Assembly (NCBI GenBank): GCA_977017575.1
Contig: CDRNVI010000156.1
Coordinates: 62,001 to 126,000 of the forward strand
Direction: 5' to 3'
Length of the DNA stretch: 64,000 nucleotides
From: Paramoeba atlantica
Taxonomy: Eukaryota; Discosea
Shown here: positions 46,898 to 59,259 of the stretch, piece after piece
How the letters are laid out: the number at the start of each line of letters is the position of its first letter
How positions within the stretch are numbered: the stretch's first letter is position 1
Program-made: the position numbers and the translations under genes
Notes under the pieces: generated by a model
The model's input: the letters and a program-made list of their open reading frames with translations, nothing else
The model's database searches: none
Told to the model about the DNA's origin: nothing

Positions 46898-49800
46898 TCA
46901 ACAGAGAAAAATGAAAGAAAGAGAAGAAACACAAACACTCGAAATTTGGTTTTGTTGAGGGAATAATGAGAGAGATCGAGTATAACAAACTTCCTATTAT
47001 TTAATGAACTAAGTAACAAAAAAATCATCTTTTCAAAAAGAAGACCAGAAAAGAAACCTCAGGAACAGAACGAAAGTTCAAAAATCGAAGAAGAATTGTT
47101 TTGTTTCCCGAATTTACGAATTCATATTCACAGTTTTGATATTGAAGAAAGTGTCTGATTGAACTTCCCATTGTCTAATTTTTAAAAAGAAATTAAAATT
47201 AAAAGAACAATTCAAAAAAAAAAATCAAACAAAATAGGGTAAAAGAAATACCATAAGAAAATGGACATTCACAAGTCCATCTTTTGTTTCAACTTGATTT
47301 CCATCATAAGCATATCTCAATTCTCTCAACTAAAAAACAAAAAATCACATAAAGAAACTCACCAAAAATTAAGCAAAAAACCACAAAAGAAAGAAGTAAA
47401 AAAGAAATAAAAAAGAAATCAAAAGATGTAAAAACAAATAAAAAAGAAATAAAAATAATAATAAAAAAAAAGACCTTCGGCCCCATCCAAGGGAGAATTG
47501 GGGGTTCAACTGTTTGCAGCATATTTCGATATCCCTTGAAATTTAAATCCGGATCCAACATCTCGTCAAACTCATCAAAACTTTTTTTATACTGTAAAAA
47601 AAAACCAAAATAAAAATGATGAAAAGGAGGAGAAAAGAGAAAAGAGAAAAGAGAAAAGAGAAAAGAGAAAAGAGAAAAGAAAAGAAGGTTTTACTTTCGA
47701 GCTGAGAGTCGTCCAAAGTGGTTTGAGGCGGCGAATGGAACTTTGATTGAGACCACTGATAACTGCCGCCAACCCTTCGAAATTGTTTATCTTTTTGAAC
47801 GAAAAGAAAACCAAAATTAGAAGAAAAGAAAGAAGAAAAGAAAAAAAAAAAAAGAAATACTTTGAAAAATTGTTTTGCCAACTTGATCATAAAAACCAAA
47901 ATTTGCCGACGAGAGTTTTCCTCACAAAACAGAATCGATTCGACCACCATTGAAGAAAGTCGATTGAAAGTTTCTGTCATTCCAAGGACATTTGGTGAGC
48001 GGGTGAACTTATCTCTTTTCTAAAAAACACAAAATAGTATGTCAATAATAGTAAACAAATAAAAGAGCAACAAAATAAGATTTAAAAACTAAAAATTTAG
48101 AATAAAATTCAAAGAATAAAAAATAGCCTAGTAACAAATAATGTGGTAAAACAACAAACCTCCCAAGAACCACCAAGAAGTTCCCCAGGTTGAATTTTCA
48201 TAAACTTTTGGAACATAATTGTTGTCATAGTCTGCGCAACTTGTACGGAGGAACCACATAAAAACAAGCTCATGCCTCCTCTCACCTTTTTTCATTCGAC
48301 ATTCAACAACAAAAAGAGAGGGGAGGGAGAAAGAAGGAGAAAGAAGGAGAAAGAAGGAGAAAGAAAAAAGAAAGAAAATTACCAAGAGATGTGAAAAAGA
48401 CATGTCCAAAGAATCCAATAACTCTTCAATTTTGCTAAAAGAAAAAGAAAATATCAGCCAATCTATTTCATCTGAGAAAGAAAATTCAATAATAATTGAA
48501 AAATTTACCATGCGAAAAGGGGATCAGTAACTCGATAGTGAGAAATCATAGTTTGTCTCCAAAGGAGAATAATTTTCACAATCTCTTCTTTTTGCCGATG
48601 GGGAAAGGTGGGATCAGCCACATTTTTTGAGAGAAATTCTTTCATTGTCTCCAGTAATTTGTACTATTTTCTAATTCAATCAAAAAAAAAAAGAAAAGAA
48701 TAAAAGAAAAATCTCAATCAAAATAGAGAACCTCATTGATCCCAGAATTACCAAATGAAATAAAGAAACTAGTCCTCTCTTGAGGAGGCATCTCAACTAA
48801 ACTCCGAACAATGGTATCAAACTCATCTTTTCGAAATTGATACTCCAAACTACAAAACAAATCGTCTGGAGTGCTCGATGATGGTAACAAAAGATCACTT
48901 CTTGCCAAACCTCTCTTAAAAGAACTAGATTGGCTTGGAGAAAGGGGGAAATCTGACAAGGGAGATGAACATGAAGTGGGAGAGATGGCTGGCACAGATG
49001 GAGAAGCGAAAGAAGAACTTTCAGTGAGATCTGGAGAGAATTCAGAGGAAAAAGCAGTTGGAAATCCCCGACTCTGCGAAAGTCTCTTACGAATCATCGC
49101 CTTTGAGGAAAGAAGCCTTGATGAAAACCCTTTACTATGAGATGGAGAGTCAGCACTCCTCTCTCTATCTGAGAGTGGGGGTTGGGGAAATGAGATTCTC
49201 TCATTTTGGAGAGCTGGAGAAGAATTCGAAGTAATAAGAGAGCTCTTTTCTGTGGGGTGATCGGGCGACTGTGAAATTGGGGGAGTGATGCTCACTGGGT
49301 AATGGTTTTCTTGTCCCTGCTCTTCACCTTCTGATTCGATTGCTTGAGGAGAATAAATTCGCAATTTTGAGGGGGCATTGGCAAAGAAATTTTCGCTGGA
49401 TTGGGTCGAATTGAACTCTCTAAAAAAGCTCTCTGGTCAAGAACACACCCAAACGAGAAAGAAAAAATAAAATCAAAAACAAACATTGGAAGGTTGAACC
49501 CAGAGTCAGAACAAAATACTGCTTGTTCAACTTGGTTTTCCTACGAAAAAATCAAAGATCAGAAAAAGAATCCCAAAAAAGCTAAGAAAAAAGAAAACAA
49601 AACTGTCAAGTTTTTCTCCGAACTCATTCGAGTTGGAGTTGGATGTTTTCTTTTTGGGGATCCTTTCGAATTTTTTTTTTCGACTCGAAATCGAGGAGCT
49701 TTTTTCCCTTGAGTTGAGGATCTCCTTTTCACCGTCTCTTTCAGCTTTGAGAAAGCTGGGGAAAGAGAGTTCGAGGATCGAACGGTCTCCTTCTTTTCCT

Positions 49801-49919
49801 CTCTTCAAAAAAAGAAGGAAAATTTTTTTTGAGAAAAAAAGAAAGAAAAAAAAAATCACACAACCCAAAAAAAGACAAACAAAAAGAACTGAAAAAAAAA
49901 AAACAAACTTATCTGCCAT
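46898..49919 (-). CDS. RasGEF-G: REM plus CDC25-type exchange factor
   Basis: The first exon is taken as ATGGCAGATAAG (49919-49908), joined to RGKEGDRSILELSF; this start is tentative. The head exon (about 49437-48733) is Ser/Pro-rich with SEGEEQGQENHYPVS and ends in REM sequence RKDEFDTIVRSLVEMPPQER. CDC25 motifs: FNRLSSMVVESILFCEENSR, LAAVISGLNQSSIRRLKPLW, NFKGYRNMLQTVEPPILPWM, and MGSSIRHFLQYQNCEYEF. The final exon gives EVCYTRSLSLFPQQ and a short hydrophobic end, TGA at 46900-46898. It is a separate branch of the family from A-D. Convergent with kinase 2, separated by only 140 bp. Confidence 0.82.
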
Positions 49920-50445
49920 CACACCGAACCACAAAAACGAAAAACAAAAAGAGAGAAAGAAAGAAAAGGTGGAGGGGGTAAAGGTAAAGGTCGAGGAAAG
50001 GAGACGCGACGCTCTGAGACGGAAAGGAAAACAAAAAGAAAAGTTCAGCGCTGACGTGGCAAGATTCTACCAAATTTGGAAACGTCAGAAGAATTTTGAA
50101 CCGTTGAATTGGATCCAAATCGATTTAAGTGTATTGAAAAACTTTTGTTTTTTTTGCTTGCGTGGTTTTGGTGGTCTTTGTTGTACATGCAGAAAAGTGT
50201 GTTCTTTTTCTTTGTTTTTGTTTTTGTTTCTCTCCCTTCTTTTGCCGAAATGTGACCAATTTTGGAAACAATTCAGCGGAAAAGTTTCCAAAGAACTGCC
50301 TTCTGACTTCTTTGTGTTGATTTAGGGTCATTCCTTCCCTTAATCGGAATCTGAAAATCTCATGCGCGTGCGTGAGTCTCGAATCATCGAGGGCCCTTGA
50401 CGGACGCAACTTCTTGGCTGGAATCACAAGTCATATTTTTTCGTT
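49920..50445. other. Spacer between RasGEF-G and RasGEF-H
   Basis: Both flanking genes are minus strand. The RasGEF-G proximal part (49930-50040) is purine-rich on the plus strand; the rest is mixed. A plus-strand frame through the region has no family features and is treated as chance. Confidence 0.4.
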
Positions 50446-53342
50446 CTAATCTGGTTGGGGAGTTGGAGGAAGGAAACATGGAAAGCCTTTCAGTGCCTGA
50501 TCTTGATCATCATCATCGTATAACTGTTCCATCTCGCTCATGGAGATAGTTCGATTCAGAGTCTCAGAAGAACCTCCAAGATCGAAATTCGAAACATCGA
50601 GATCTTTCTGACGGACCAGAAGAGAATCATCTCCAAGAACAAAATTGTCTTCAACTTTAGAAGGGGGTGACCTTGTTGGTCGGGGCACAAGAAAAAGGGA
50701 CCATCGATAGCAAATCTCCTGCACAATAGAAATGGTCAATTTTCGGATTCAAAAAGAAAGGACATTTTAAAAAGAGATCAAACTTCAGGGACAGAATAAG
50801 ACTCGATAAATTTGATTAAAAATCTTGATTCGCCGATTGGTGGTTCAAAGTCACGTTCTTGGTATTTTAGAAAAGACTTAATCGATTGCCCAATTTCCTT
50901 TTGATATTGTAGTTGTGAGAAAAGAGCGTTCTTTTAAAAAAAAAGGAAAAAAAAAAAACGTACGAAAACATGAGGTAAATTCACATATCCAGCCTTTGTT
51001 TCAATTTGATTCCCATCATATAAATATCTCAATTCTCTCAACTGTGAATCATATTAATTTCATTATATTTTCGAGATTAGAATTCACCCACACACACACC
51101 AACACCCATTCCAATTTAACAAATGAAGAGAAAAAAAAAGTTACCTTTGGACTTAACCAAGGAAGAATTGGTGGCTCAGCGGTTTGTAATAAACATCGAT
51201 ACTTTTTGAAGTTCTTTTTTGGGGAAAAAAACTCTTCTAACTCTTCTAACCTCTTCTTGAACTGTTTTTTTAGAAAGTGAGTGAATAAAGTGAATAAAAG
51301 GACAGTTTTCCCTGAAAACATCGAATGAGGAAGAGAACCTTGTGGTTTACTTTTTTCCAGAGAGGCCGCAAACGTCGAATAGATGATTGATTCAACCCAC
51401 TAATGACCGCTGCAGATCCATCAAAATTGTTTATCTATTTAAAAACAATCGTTTATCAAAAAAGCAAAGATGTTCGAAAAGAAAAGACTTTGTACAAAAA
51501 GAGAAAATAGAAAAAACCTTTAATAATTGATTGGTAAGTTTAATGGCGTAAACCAAGTTTTGTAGACGGGATGATTCTTCGCAAAAAAGAATCGATTCAA
51601 CTACCATTGAGGCGATTCGATTAAAATTTTCAACCATAACCATCAAGTTTGGTGATTTGAGGTACCGATCTTTTTTCTTTTGTTTTTAGGAAGGAAATAA
51701 AAAAGATGAGTGAGTCCAAAAAGCTAAATTTTAAACTTTCTCTTTCAAGTGAAACGAAAAAAAAAACCTCCCATGAACCATCAATAAACTCTTCAAGCTG
51801 AACCTTTTTAAATTCTCTAAACATTATGGCAGTTAAATTTTGCGCAACTTGACCAATCCTCCCACAAGAACAGAAGCTCAGACTAGGTCGGCCCACCTTT
51901 TAAAAAAAATATTTTATTATGATGTTTAAAAAACGAATTTTAAAAATAATCTTGAATAATATTCTTTCGTTTAACTGATTGATGAAAAAGAAAACCAGAA
52001 GGTGAATCAGTGATTGGTCCAATGAAGCCAAGAATTTTTCAATTTTTCTTTTAGCAAAAAGGAAAGTTAAGGGATAGAAAAGATTAAAAAAAAAAGACAA
52101 AAAGAAAACTCTCATTACATTGCCAAAGAAGAATTATGAGTTTGGTAGTCTCTCCCCATTGTTTGTTGCCAAAGAATGACAAGTTTAACAATCTCTTCTC
52201 TCCTTTGATCAAAGTCATTCTCTTCAGTTAAAACGGAGAACATCTCTTTCATTGATTCAAATAAAAGACTCTAAAAAAAAAAATCAAATCAATCATCCAA
52301 AGATAACCAACAAATTGAATATAAAACCAAAAGAAAAAGGAAAAGAAATAAAAAAGAAAAAAAAAACCAATTCGATTCCAAACGAATCTTGAATCCCAAT
52401 AAAGAAACTCTTTCTCTCATGGATCGGCATATCAATCAAACAAAGGACAATCGACTCATAATCATCCCCAAAAATTTGATATTCTGCAAGTCGAAAACCC
52501 GACTCTCCCTCTTCTCCCTCATGCAGAAAACTATCCTCCTCTTCCATCGAGAAAGGAGGAGATTCAGTCCATTGGCCAAAACTAAAAAAATTCTTGATCG
52601 ATTGAGTATTTCTAGCACTTACAGAAGGAGAAGACAAAGTAAGAGAAGAACTATCGCCCAAAAGACCAAAGTCAGCTCGATTGCTCTTCATTGGACCAGA
52701 AGAACTTTTGAGACGAGCCCCTCTTTCCATCGAGTCTCCCCGAGCCAGTCCTCCACTTTGAGATAACAGTTCTCCCTCTTTTGATTTGATTGGAAAAACA
52801 GATTCTTCTTCTTTGACCTTGGGGGAGGATTTTCCCAGTTCGTTCGTTGGAATCCTTTTCAGCAGCAACGGCTTTCTGTTGATTAAATTTGTTTGAAAAA
52901 ATGAAAGGAGAGAAAGATTAATATGTGTTTGAGAAAAAAAAAACTTCTTTTTTGGAGGACTCTTTTCCTTTCTAGAGGAAATAACTGATTTTTCCATTCG
53001 TGAATCCCGAGACGAAGATGGTCTGGAAGAATCCAATACTCCATTACTTTCGATCTAAACCAAAAAATTGTAAGGATTTTCTCTTAGAACCCACCACCCA
53101 ACGAGAAAAAGGAAAGAGGGAGAGAAAAAAAAAAAGAAGACCTTTGCCATGTTTAATGAATTAAAACGAACGAGAGATGGTGGTGGAGATTTGGAGCGAC
53201 GCCTTGACCCTTTCTTTCGTTTTGGAGTTGAAATTTCTGAAAGCCTGATCTTCTTTGACTTTTTCTGAGGATTTGAATTTGGTTTCAAACCAGTTGGAGA
53301 ACTTCTTGACAGAAAATTATCTTTCTTTCCTCTCCTTTCCAT
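50446..53342 (-). CDS. RasGEF-H: REM plus CDC25-type exchange factor
   Basis: The start is MERRGKKDNFLSRSSPTGLK (ATG 53342-53340); the in-frame sequence above it begins with GTG. Exon 1 ends at FNSLNMAK and exon 2 opens IESNGVLDSSRPSSSRDSR. The head is rich in Ser and basic residues. REM reads GDDYESIVLCLIDMPIHERK. CDC25 motifs: FNRIASMVVESILFCEESSR, SAAVISGLNQSSIRRLRPLW, LRELRYLYDGNQIETK, and the YQERDFEP block. The tail, EICYRWSLFLVPRPTRSPPS, is longer than in G and acidic (EMEQLYDDDDQDQ). Head-to-head with the Cys-rich secreted protein gene. Confidence 0.83.
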
Positions 53343-53618
53343 CTTTCCCTCACCTGATCGCTGGGGAGGGAAATTTCTCACTCCGAACTTTCCGTTTCAA
53401 CCGGAAATGTAACAAAAGGAAAGTCAAAAAATAACACAAAAAAGGGTCGCTGAAATTAAGGTTTGTCCGCGATTAAGCGCGCTATTTTATTGAAATGCTG
53501 AAAAATGAAATGAGAAAAAAACACCTGTGAATTTTTTTTTCACTTTCTCTTTTTTTCAGTTTTTTGGCTGATTGCTGGGGAAACTTTGGCCTTCCTCTCC
53601 TTTCCCTCCCACCACCAA
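53343..53618. promoter_or_regulatory. Divergent promoter region RasGEF-H / Cys-rich protein
   Basis: Only 276 bp separate the two start codons. A T-rich run with ttttttcag lies at 53530-53558 before the plus-strand gene, so a 5' UTR intron acceptor is possible. No other site was identified. Confidence 0.35.
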
Positions 53619-54341
53619 ATGGCCTTTCGTTTGGTGATTTTCTTTTTTGGTCTTCTTGCCTTGACTCTCTCAGCAGAAGATAGTCGTGGTGAGATTTGTA
53701 ATATTTCTCAAAAATGTGATTGTGAGGTCAGTTTGGCACGATCTTGCACTTCGTTGGAGTGTTGTGCTCTCCTCGATTCTGATGGTACTCTCCCTCCCGT
53801 TGTCCGTATGGCGGCCAAAAGGGACGAGACCACTTTAATCGTTCAATGTCTATGTTGTAGTTGCGCAAATATCACATGTAAAACGACAATTGATTTTGAA
53901 GTGGACCTTGATATCACAGAAATAGAATCTTCTAATGGAGATGGAGGAGGTGGTACTTCTGCTCTTGAAAAACCAACCGTCCAATTCCGAGATGTGAAAG
54001 AAGAAAGAACTATTGCCGATTTTCATCGAGAATTATTGGAAGATCGTCTCGAAGTGCGTGATTGTCTTGATATTCAACAAGAATGTTCATGCGAAGTCGA
54101 ATCTGATTCTTGTTCAGATGCAAGGTGTTGTGAAGTGGCGAACAATGTTCCCCTTGAGTTCTCTCAACTTGGCAGCAATCGAAACACCCCACCACGTCAA
54201 ATGGTGATGCGTGGTGGTAATGAGGGAATCGTTTTGGTTGAATGTGATTGTTGTTCTTGTATTCATGTTGACTGTAGTGATGATGTTGAGGTTGAGATTG
54301 ATGTAACCGCTGATTTTCTCGTTGGAGGGGGTGATGGTTGA
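53619..54341 (+). CDS. Secreted Cys-rich protein with two duplicated modules
   Basis: A single uninterrupted exon of 240 codons, unusual among these intron-rich neighbours. ATG 53619 is chosen because it begins a good signal peptide, MAFRLVIFFFGLLALTLSAE; the frame above starts with TTG. Two modules of about 80 residues follow: CNISQKCDCEVSLARSCTSL to CLCCSCANITC, and CLDIQQECSCEVESDSCSDA to CDCCSCIHVDC. Both keep CDCEV/CSCEV, ECC/RCC and C.CCSC patterns, so an internal duplication is clear. Many cysteines suggest disulphides in an exported protein. The protein is acidic. No family was recognised. Confidence 0.75.
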   Translation: MAFRLVIFFFGLLALTLSAEDSRGEICNISQKCDCEVSLARSCTSLECCALLDSDGTLPPVVRMAAKRDETTLIVQCLCCSCANITCKTTIDFEVDLDITEIESSNGDGGGGTSALEKPTVQFRDVKEERTIADFHRELLEDRLEVRDCLDIQQECSCEVESDSCSDARCCEVANNVPLEFSQLGSNRNTPPRQMVMRGGNEGIVLVECDCCSCIHVDCSDDVEVEIDVTADFLVGGGDG

Positions 54342-54359
54342 GTTGAGTTTGATTGTTTA

Positions 54360-55796
54360 TTAAAAAATAAATGGTTTCCCCTGTCTCTTTTGATGATAGT
54401 CAAGAGAGGGGTTTCTTAAAAAGAGAATCGAGAATGATGTTGGGGGGAGGAGAGTTTTTATTCTTATCCTTTTTGGGGCTGACTTCTGAAGAACGGGTTC
54501 GAAGATATTGAAGCAAGAGTTTGTCACAAGGAACAAACTCAAACTCATTATCTTGGTGTTGAAGAAATGTTTGAATGTTCTCCCCTATTTTCTGTTTTTG
54601 CTTTTATCAGTTCAAAACTTTTTCATGGGGCTGGTTTAAAAAAAAAATGACCACAAGATGAGAGAAATTAACAAATCCATCTTTTGTTTTGGTTTGATTT
54701 CCATCATACAAATATCTCAATTCTCTTAACTAATAATTTCAAAAAAAAAAAAGGAAAGTGAGTTCATACAAAAAAGATCCCAGATATGATACCTCAAGAA
54801 ATAGAAAATAAGACCTTTGGAGCCATCCAAGGAAGGACTGGTTGGTGTGGAGGAATTAATCGTAATACATCTTGATACTCTTGAAAATTCTTATCTGGAT
54901 ATAACAATTGATCTAATTCTTCGAATTTCTTTTTGTTCTGTTCAAAAATCACAAAGTTAGGCTCTTTGTTAAGAAGATTAAAAGAATGATCAAAAACGAA
55001 ACCGTCATATCGAGATTGAACCACAATGATTTCAAACGACGAATGGGTGCTTGATTCAAACCACTAATTACAGCTGCCATTCCTTCAAAATTATTCATCT
55101 ATTTCTTTTAAGATCAAAAAAACCATGAAGAGAGATTCTGATTACTAATTGTAAAAAAACCTTTCTTAAACAACTTGCAAGTTTGATCATGATCAATATC
55201 AAAATCCTCCAATCCAAGAAAAAAATTCTTCCTCTCCCAAAGTGACATTTTCATCAATTGATGGACAATCGATTTGTACTCCCCCTTTTTTTGTTGGGGA
55301 GAAAATCTTCTCTTTGGAGAAGGAACCATCTTCAAACGATCGATCGAGCTGGGAGAATACTCTCGTTTTTTTTTTGAACAGGGGGAAATGATCTCGAAGA
55401 AGAGAGACTCTCTCTCAGAAGTTTAAATTGAGGAGAGGAGATTGAAGAAGAGAGTAACTCTTCTCTTAATGGCGAAGGAGCAAGAGAGTCTGGAGAAAAA
55501 CGAACTTGGCGATTCGGAGAGAAAGGGAGAGAGAAATCCGAAGAGGAAATTGGAGCAAAATCAGTCTCACTCTCTACACTCGGGGATTCAGAGCTGAGGT
55601 GAGGAACATTCGAATGTTTTGTCCCATAAAACAAACTGTTTTGAGACACTGAACAAACAGAACCTCTTGAACATCGATTCTTGGACTTCTTCTTTTTTGT
55701 TTGTCTGCTTATTGCGAATTGTATGGTCAATAACTGATCGGAAAAAAAAAGAAATAAAAAAAAGAAAAAGCAAACTTCAATTCCAACATGTCCCAT
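54360..55796 (-). pseudogene. RasGEF-I pseudogene, internal deletion
   Basis: This is a relative of RasGEF-J in inverted orientation. The head (SSESPSVESETDFAP) and the start of REM (GEYKSIVHQLMKMSLWERKN) are present, then sequence jumps from LEDFDID directly into bases that in RasGEF-J code MIKLASRLRK, near 55185-55200. About 760 bp covering the rest of REM and the first CDC25 exons are gone, and the join is out of frame. A second frame change lies in a ten-base A-run near 55364-55373 (T-run on plus). Downstream exons remain recognisable: GMAAVISGLNQAPIRRLKSL, LRELRYLYDGNQTKTKDGF, FLQHQDNEFEFVPCDKLLLQ. The catalytic domain cannot fold as such. Confidence 0.82.
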
Positions 55797-56592
55797 GAAA
55801 GAACATCACCCTACAAAAGAGAGCGAAAAGAGTTGCGAAGAGACAGAGAGAGAGAAACAAAAGGAAGAAGTGACCCTTCCCAAAAAACGATCGATTCCAT
55901 TTTTCTCTCATTCAAAGAATAGCGATTTTTGGTCCAGCTAAAAAAAGAACTTTTTTCAGTTCTCTCTCCCATGAGATGCAGCATTATTTTGGGAGAATGG
56001 AAAAGGTTTGAAGTCATCGATTTTTCGAGTTGATTTTGTGAAAAGATTTTAAAATTCTTTCAAAGCGAAAGGAGAACAAAGAGAACTGGAAAAAGAGAAG
56101 AAAACAAAAAACGCACTACGAATAACCATTGGTATCTTTTTGGTTTTTTCTGCGTGAATAATTTAATGATTTTTGTGCTAACATGGAAAAAGTAATTCGA
56201 ACAAAAAGACTGATACCAAAAGAAACCCTTCTTTTCGTCTTTCTTGTTTTTTTTTGTGGGTTGTGTGTGGCCTCTTCCCCCTTTGGAGGACCAATTGGAG
56301 TTCCAGAAAAAATCCACCCACACGTTCCAGAACAAAAAGTAGACCCAAAAAAAAAGTTTCACAACCCAAAAACAAGATATCCGGTCCATCCAAAATGGGA
56401 AAAATGTCGGTGATAGGGCCTGAGTTTTACACGCGAATCGTCTCTCTTCTTTGGCGCTCTTTTCCTTTCTGAAACTGCCGAGCCCTCCTTTGTCTGTTGA
56501 GAAAGAGTCCGTTGGGTCCCCTTCTTCCTTTTTAGCACTATATTTTTGTTTGTTTTGGGCCTTAAATCGGAGCAAAAGTTTCAGAAGAAAAA
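55797..56592. other. Divergent spacer RasGEF-I / RasGEF-J
   Basis: About 800 bp between two related inverted units. It holds one small plus-strand ORF listed separately (56183-56413) and minus-strand frames (55811-56017; 56060-56674) that look like shadows or UTR. No repeat longer than simple tracts was seen. Confidence 0.4.
56183..56413 (+). CDS. Possible small secreted protein
   Basis: A 76-codon ATG frame begins MEKVIRTKRLIPKETLLFVF and continues into a hydrophobic run ending CGLCVASSP, which looks like a signal peptide or anchor. The mature part is Pro/Lys/His-rich (PFGGPIGVPEKIHPHVPEQK). No introns and no family. It lies between two RasGEF units. It could be a real short secreted peptide or chance. 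Confidence 0.3.
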   Translation: MEKVIRTKRLIPKETLLFVFLVFFCGLCVASSPFGGPIGVPEKIHPHVPEQKVDPKKKFHNPKTRYPVHPKWEKCR

Positions 56593-58683
56593 ATGAAGAG
56601 TAGCTCGTCTCTTTTTCAGTTTTCCAAAGTGAAAGAAGAGAGAAAACAATCCTGTCCTGTCGTCTTTTCCACAAGAGTCGATCGTTATCTCAGTTCTCCA
56701 AATCCTGAAGAGAGCCCAGTTCCCCGAAAGAGGCTCCAAAAAAATTCTACAACGTTAGCAAGATCTCTCTCACCACCTCAAGATCTCCCGAAGAGAGAAG
56801 TTTCATTTGAATCTTCTTCCCCCTTTCCCTCTCCAAAAAGAGAAGTTTCTCTCTTCAGAAAAAGAAAAGTGGCCAAATCCCTTGCCCTCTCTCCTTCACA
56901 ATCACTCCCTTTCTTTCCGAGATTGCCATCATCCAATTCGATCGATCAAGATTTATCTGATTTGTATTCACTACAAGAAGAAGAAGGAGAAGTTGGAGAA
57001 GCCGTTCTTGTTCATCGGTTGATGAAAATGTCAATTCCAGAACGAAAATACTTTTTTCTTGGAATGGCAAATTTTGATCATGACAAGGTTTTTTTTATCG
57101 ATTTTTTTGAGGAATCCTTTTGATTCTTTCTGAAGAAAGAAGATACTTATGTTTCTTTTTTTTTGCGGTTTAGGAGAAATTATTGGATACGATGATCCAT
57201 TTTATTTCGCCAGAGAAAAGGAAATTTGAAGAAGAGTTGGATTATGATCATAAAGAAGAAATTGTCAAAATTGTTCTTCTTTGGAGAGAGATTCTCGTTC
57301 AGCATTATCGAAACTTCGATCCATTGTTTGCAAGGTATTTTTCTTTCCACATTTTTGAAGCTCACTCCTAATTTCTTACTTTGATATTGAAAGGAAAATG
57401 GAACGTTTTTTGAATACCCTTGAACCACCACTCTCGGATACCTTGGTATTTTTTTTTCTCTCTCTTTTATTGAATTGTTCACTTTTTTTATTCACCCTCA
57501 TTTTTTTCGATTTTAGTGTAACAAAGGAATGAATTTGTTCTTTTGTGGGAGAACAAGTTATGTTGCAAGATGTTTAACCTCATTTATGTTCCAAACATTC
57601 CAAAGAATCCAACCTGATGAACTTTTTGATGGTTCATGGGAGGTTCTTTTTGTTCTTCATATCCTTTGAATTTTTATTACCCCAAAATTTCTTGATGGAA
57701 AATAACCCAAAATAGAAAGGAGAAAAGTATGTTCGATCACCAAATGTGATGGCAATGACACATAATTTCAATCGAATTTCCTCTCTAATTGGTGAATCGA
57801 TTCTTTTTTGTGATGAAATTCCCCAAACTCAAACGTTGGGATTCATGATTAAACTTGCAAGTCGATTAAGAAAGGTTTTTTTCCGATGAGTTATCATTCT
57901 CTCTTCATGGTTTTTCTGATCTCTCAAAAAATAGATGAATAATTTTGAAGGAATGGCAGCTGTAATTAGTGGTTTGAATCAATCACCCATTCGTCGTTTG
58001 AAATCATTGTGGTTCAATCTCTCCGTTTCGGTTTGTTCTCCTCTGTTCCTTTGAGTCAACGAACCACAGTTTTCTTGTTGTGATATTCATTCTGATTTGT
58101 TTGTCAATCTTACAGGACAAAAGAAAGTTTGAAAAATTAGATCAATTGTTATCTCCGGATAAGAACTTTCAAGGGTACCGAGATGCATTGAAGTCAATCT
58201 CATCCCAACAACCAGTCCTTCCTTGGATGGCACTAAAGGTTGCTTTTTTTTCGATGATTTTTTTTGAATGCTTTACAATTGAAACTCTTTCAATATAAAA
58301 AGTTAAGAGAATTAAGATATTTATATGATGGAAATCAAAATGGAGAGGAAAGCTGCTCAGTTGTCAGTTTTTCCCATCAGATGGTTCGTTTGCTTTTTGA
58401 CCTGCTAAGGAAATTCTCTCTTTTTTTCTGAACAAAAGAAAACAGAAAATTGGAAAATCGATTCAAACATTTCTTCAATACCAAGAAAATGAGTTTGAGT
58501 TTGTCGGTTGCGACAAACTCTTGCTTCAATATCTTCGAACTCGTTCTGTTCCTGAGGTTTCTCACTTTTCTCAACCTTTTTTTTTCTTGCTCGATTCAAA
58601 ATATCTGAAAATTCTTTTTCTAACAGGAGAAACGATACGAAAAGTCAATCTTTCTCGCTCCTCTTCAATCTCCTTCTCCTTGA
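56593..58683 (+). CDS. RasGEF-J: compact REM plus CDC25-type exchange factor
   Basis: The start is MKSSSSLFQFSKVKEERKQS. The head is only about 130 residues, Ser/Pro-rich with SSPFPSPKREVS. REM: AVLVHRLMKMSIPERKYFFL, then EKLLDTMIHFISPEK and EEIVKIVLLWREILVQHYRN, KMERFLNTLEPPLSD. CDC25: LTSFMFQTFQRIQPDELFDG, FNRISSLIGESILFCDEIPQ, MAAVISGLNQSPIRRLKSLW, NFQGYRDALKSISSQQPVLP, LRELRYLYDGNQNGEESC and IGKSIQTFLQYQENEFEF. The final exon (58627-58683) gives EKRYEKSIFLAPLQSPSP. It is the intact counterpart of pseudogene I and the shortest complete member of the cluster. MALK replaces the usual L.PK step after PW. Confidence 0.86.
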
Positions 58684-59259
58684 TGAAAATAAACGAAGAA
58701 GAAGAACACCAACCGCTGGAGAAGTGGTTGTTGTTGTAAACAAGGAGAAGGAGAAAATTCATTGGCGGGGTGAGGTTAAATCTCTTCCTTCATTCAAAAA
58801 TGAAGACAGAAAAAGAAGGTCTCTTTGGGGAACTTCAAAAGAACACAAAAATCTCATGTCAAAACTCCTCCTTTTCCCCCATTTCGCAACAAAAGTTGCA
58901 TTTCAACCACTGAGATGTGGCTGAAAAATGGCTCGGAAAAAAAAGGAAAAAACGAAAAACAATTTTTGGCCATTTATCGCGAATTAGGTTTCTTTTTTTA
59001 AAGGTTTTTTCGGGGATTCTTTTGGAAAGGAGCACATAACAAAAAAAATGTGAGAATTGTCAAAAAGGTCTCGACACGGAAATTATGCTCGGGTCTTTAA
59101 GACGGAAATTCGGCGGATAAGAAAAATAAAAAGACTTTTAAACGAAGCGAAAAAGGTAGTACGAGGAGTTTGTTTCACGGTGTGTTTTTTGTTCCAAAAA
59201 GAAGCGAGTTGCCATCTTTTCTCTCTCTCTCTCTCTCTCTCTTTTCGAGGGGATGTGTC
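58684..59259. other. Spacer between RasGEF-J and RasGEF-K
   Basis: No gene is supported. It has a (CT)n tract at about 59220-59242 shortly before the RasGEF-K ATG. A frame beginning at 59057 starts with TTG and shows no family features. Confidence 0.4.
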
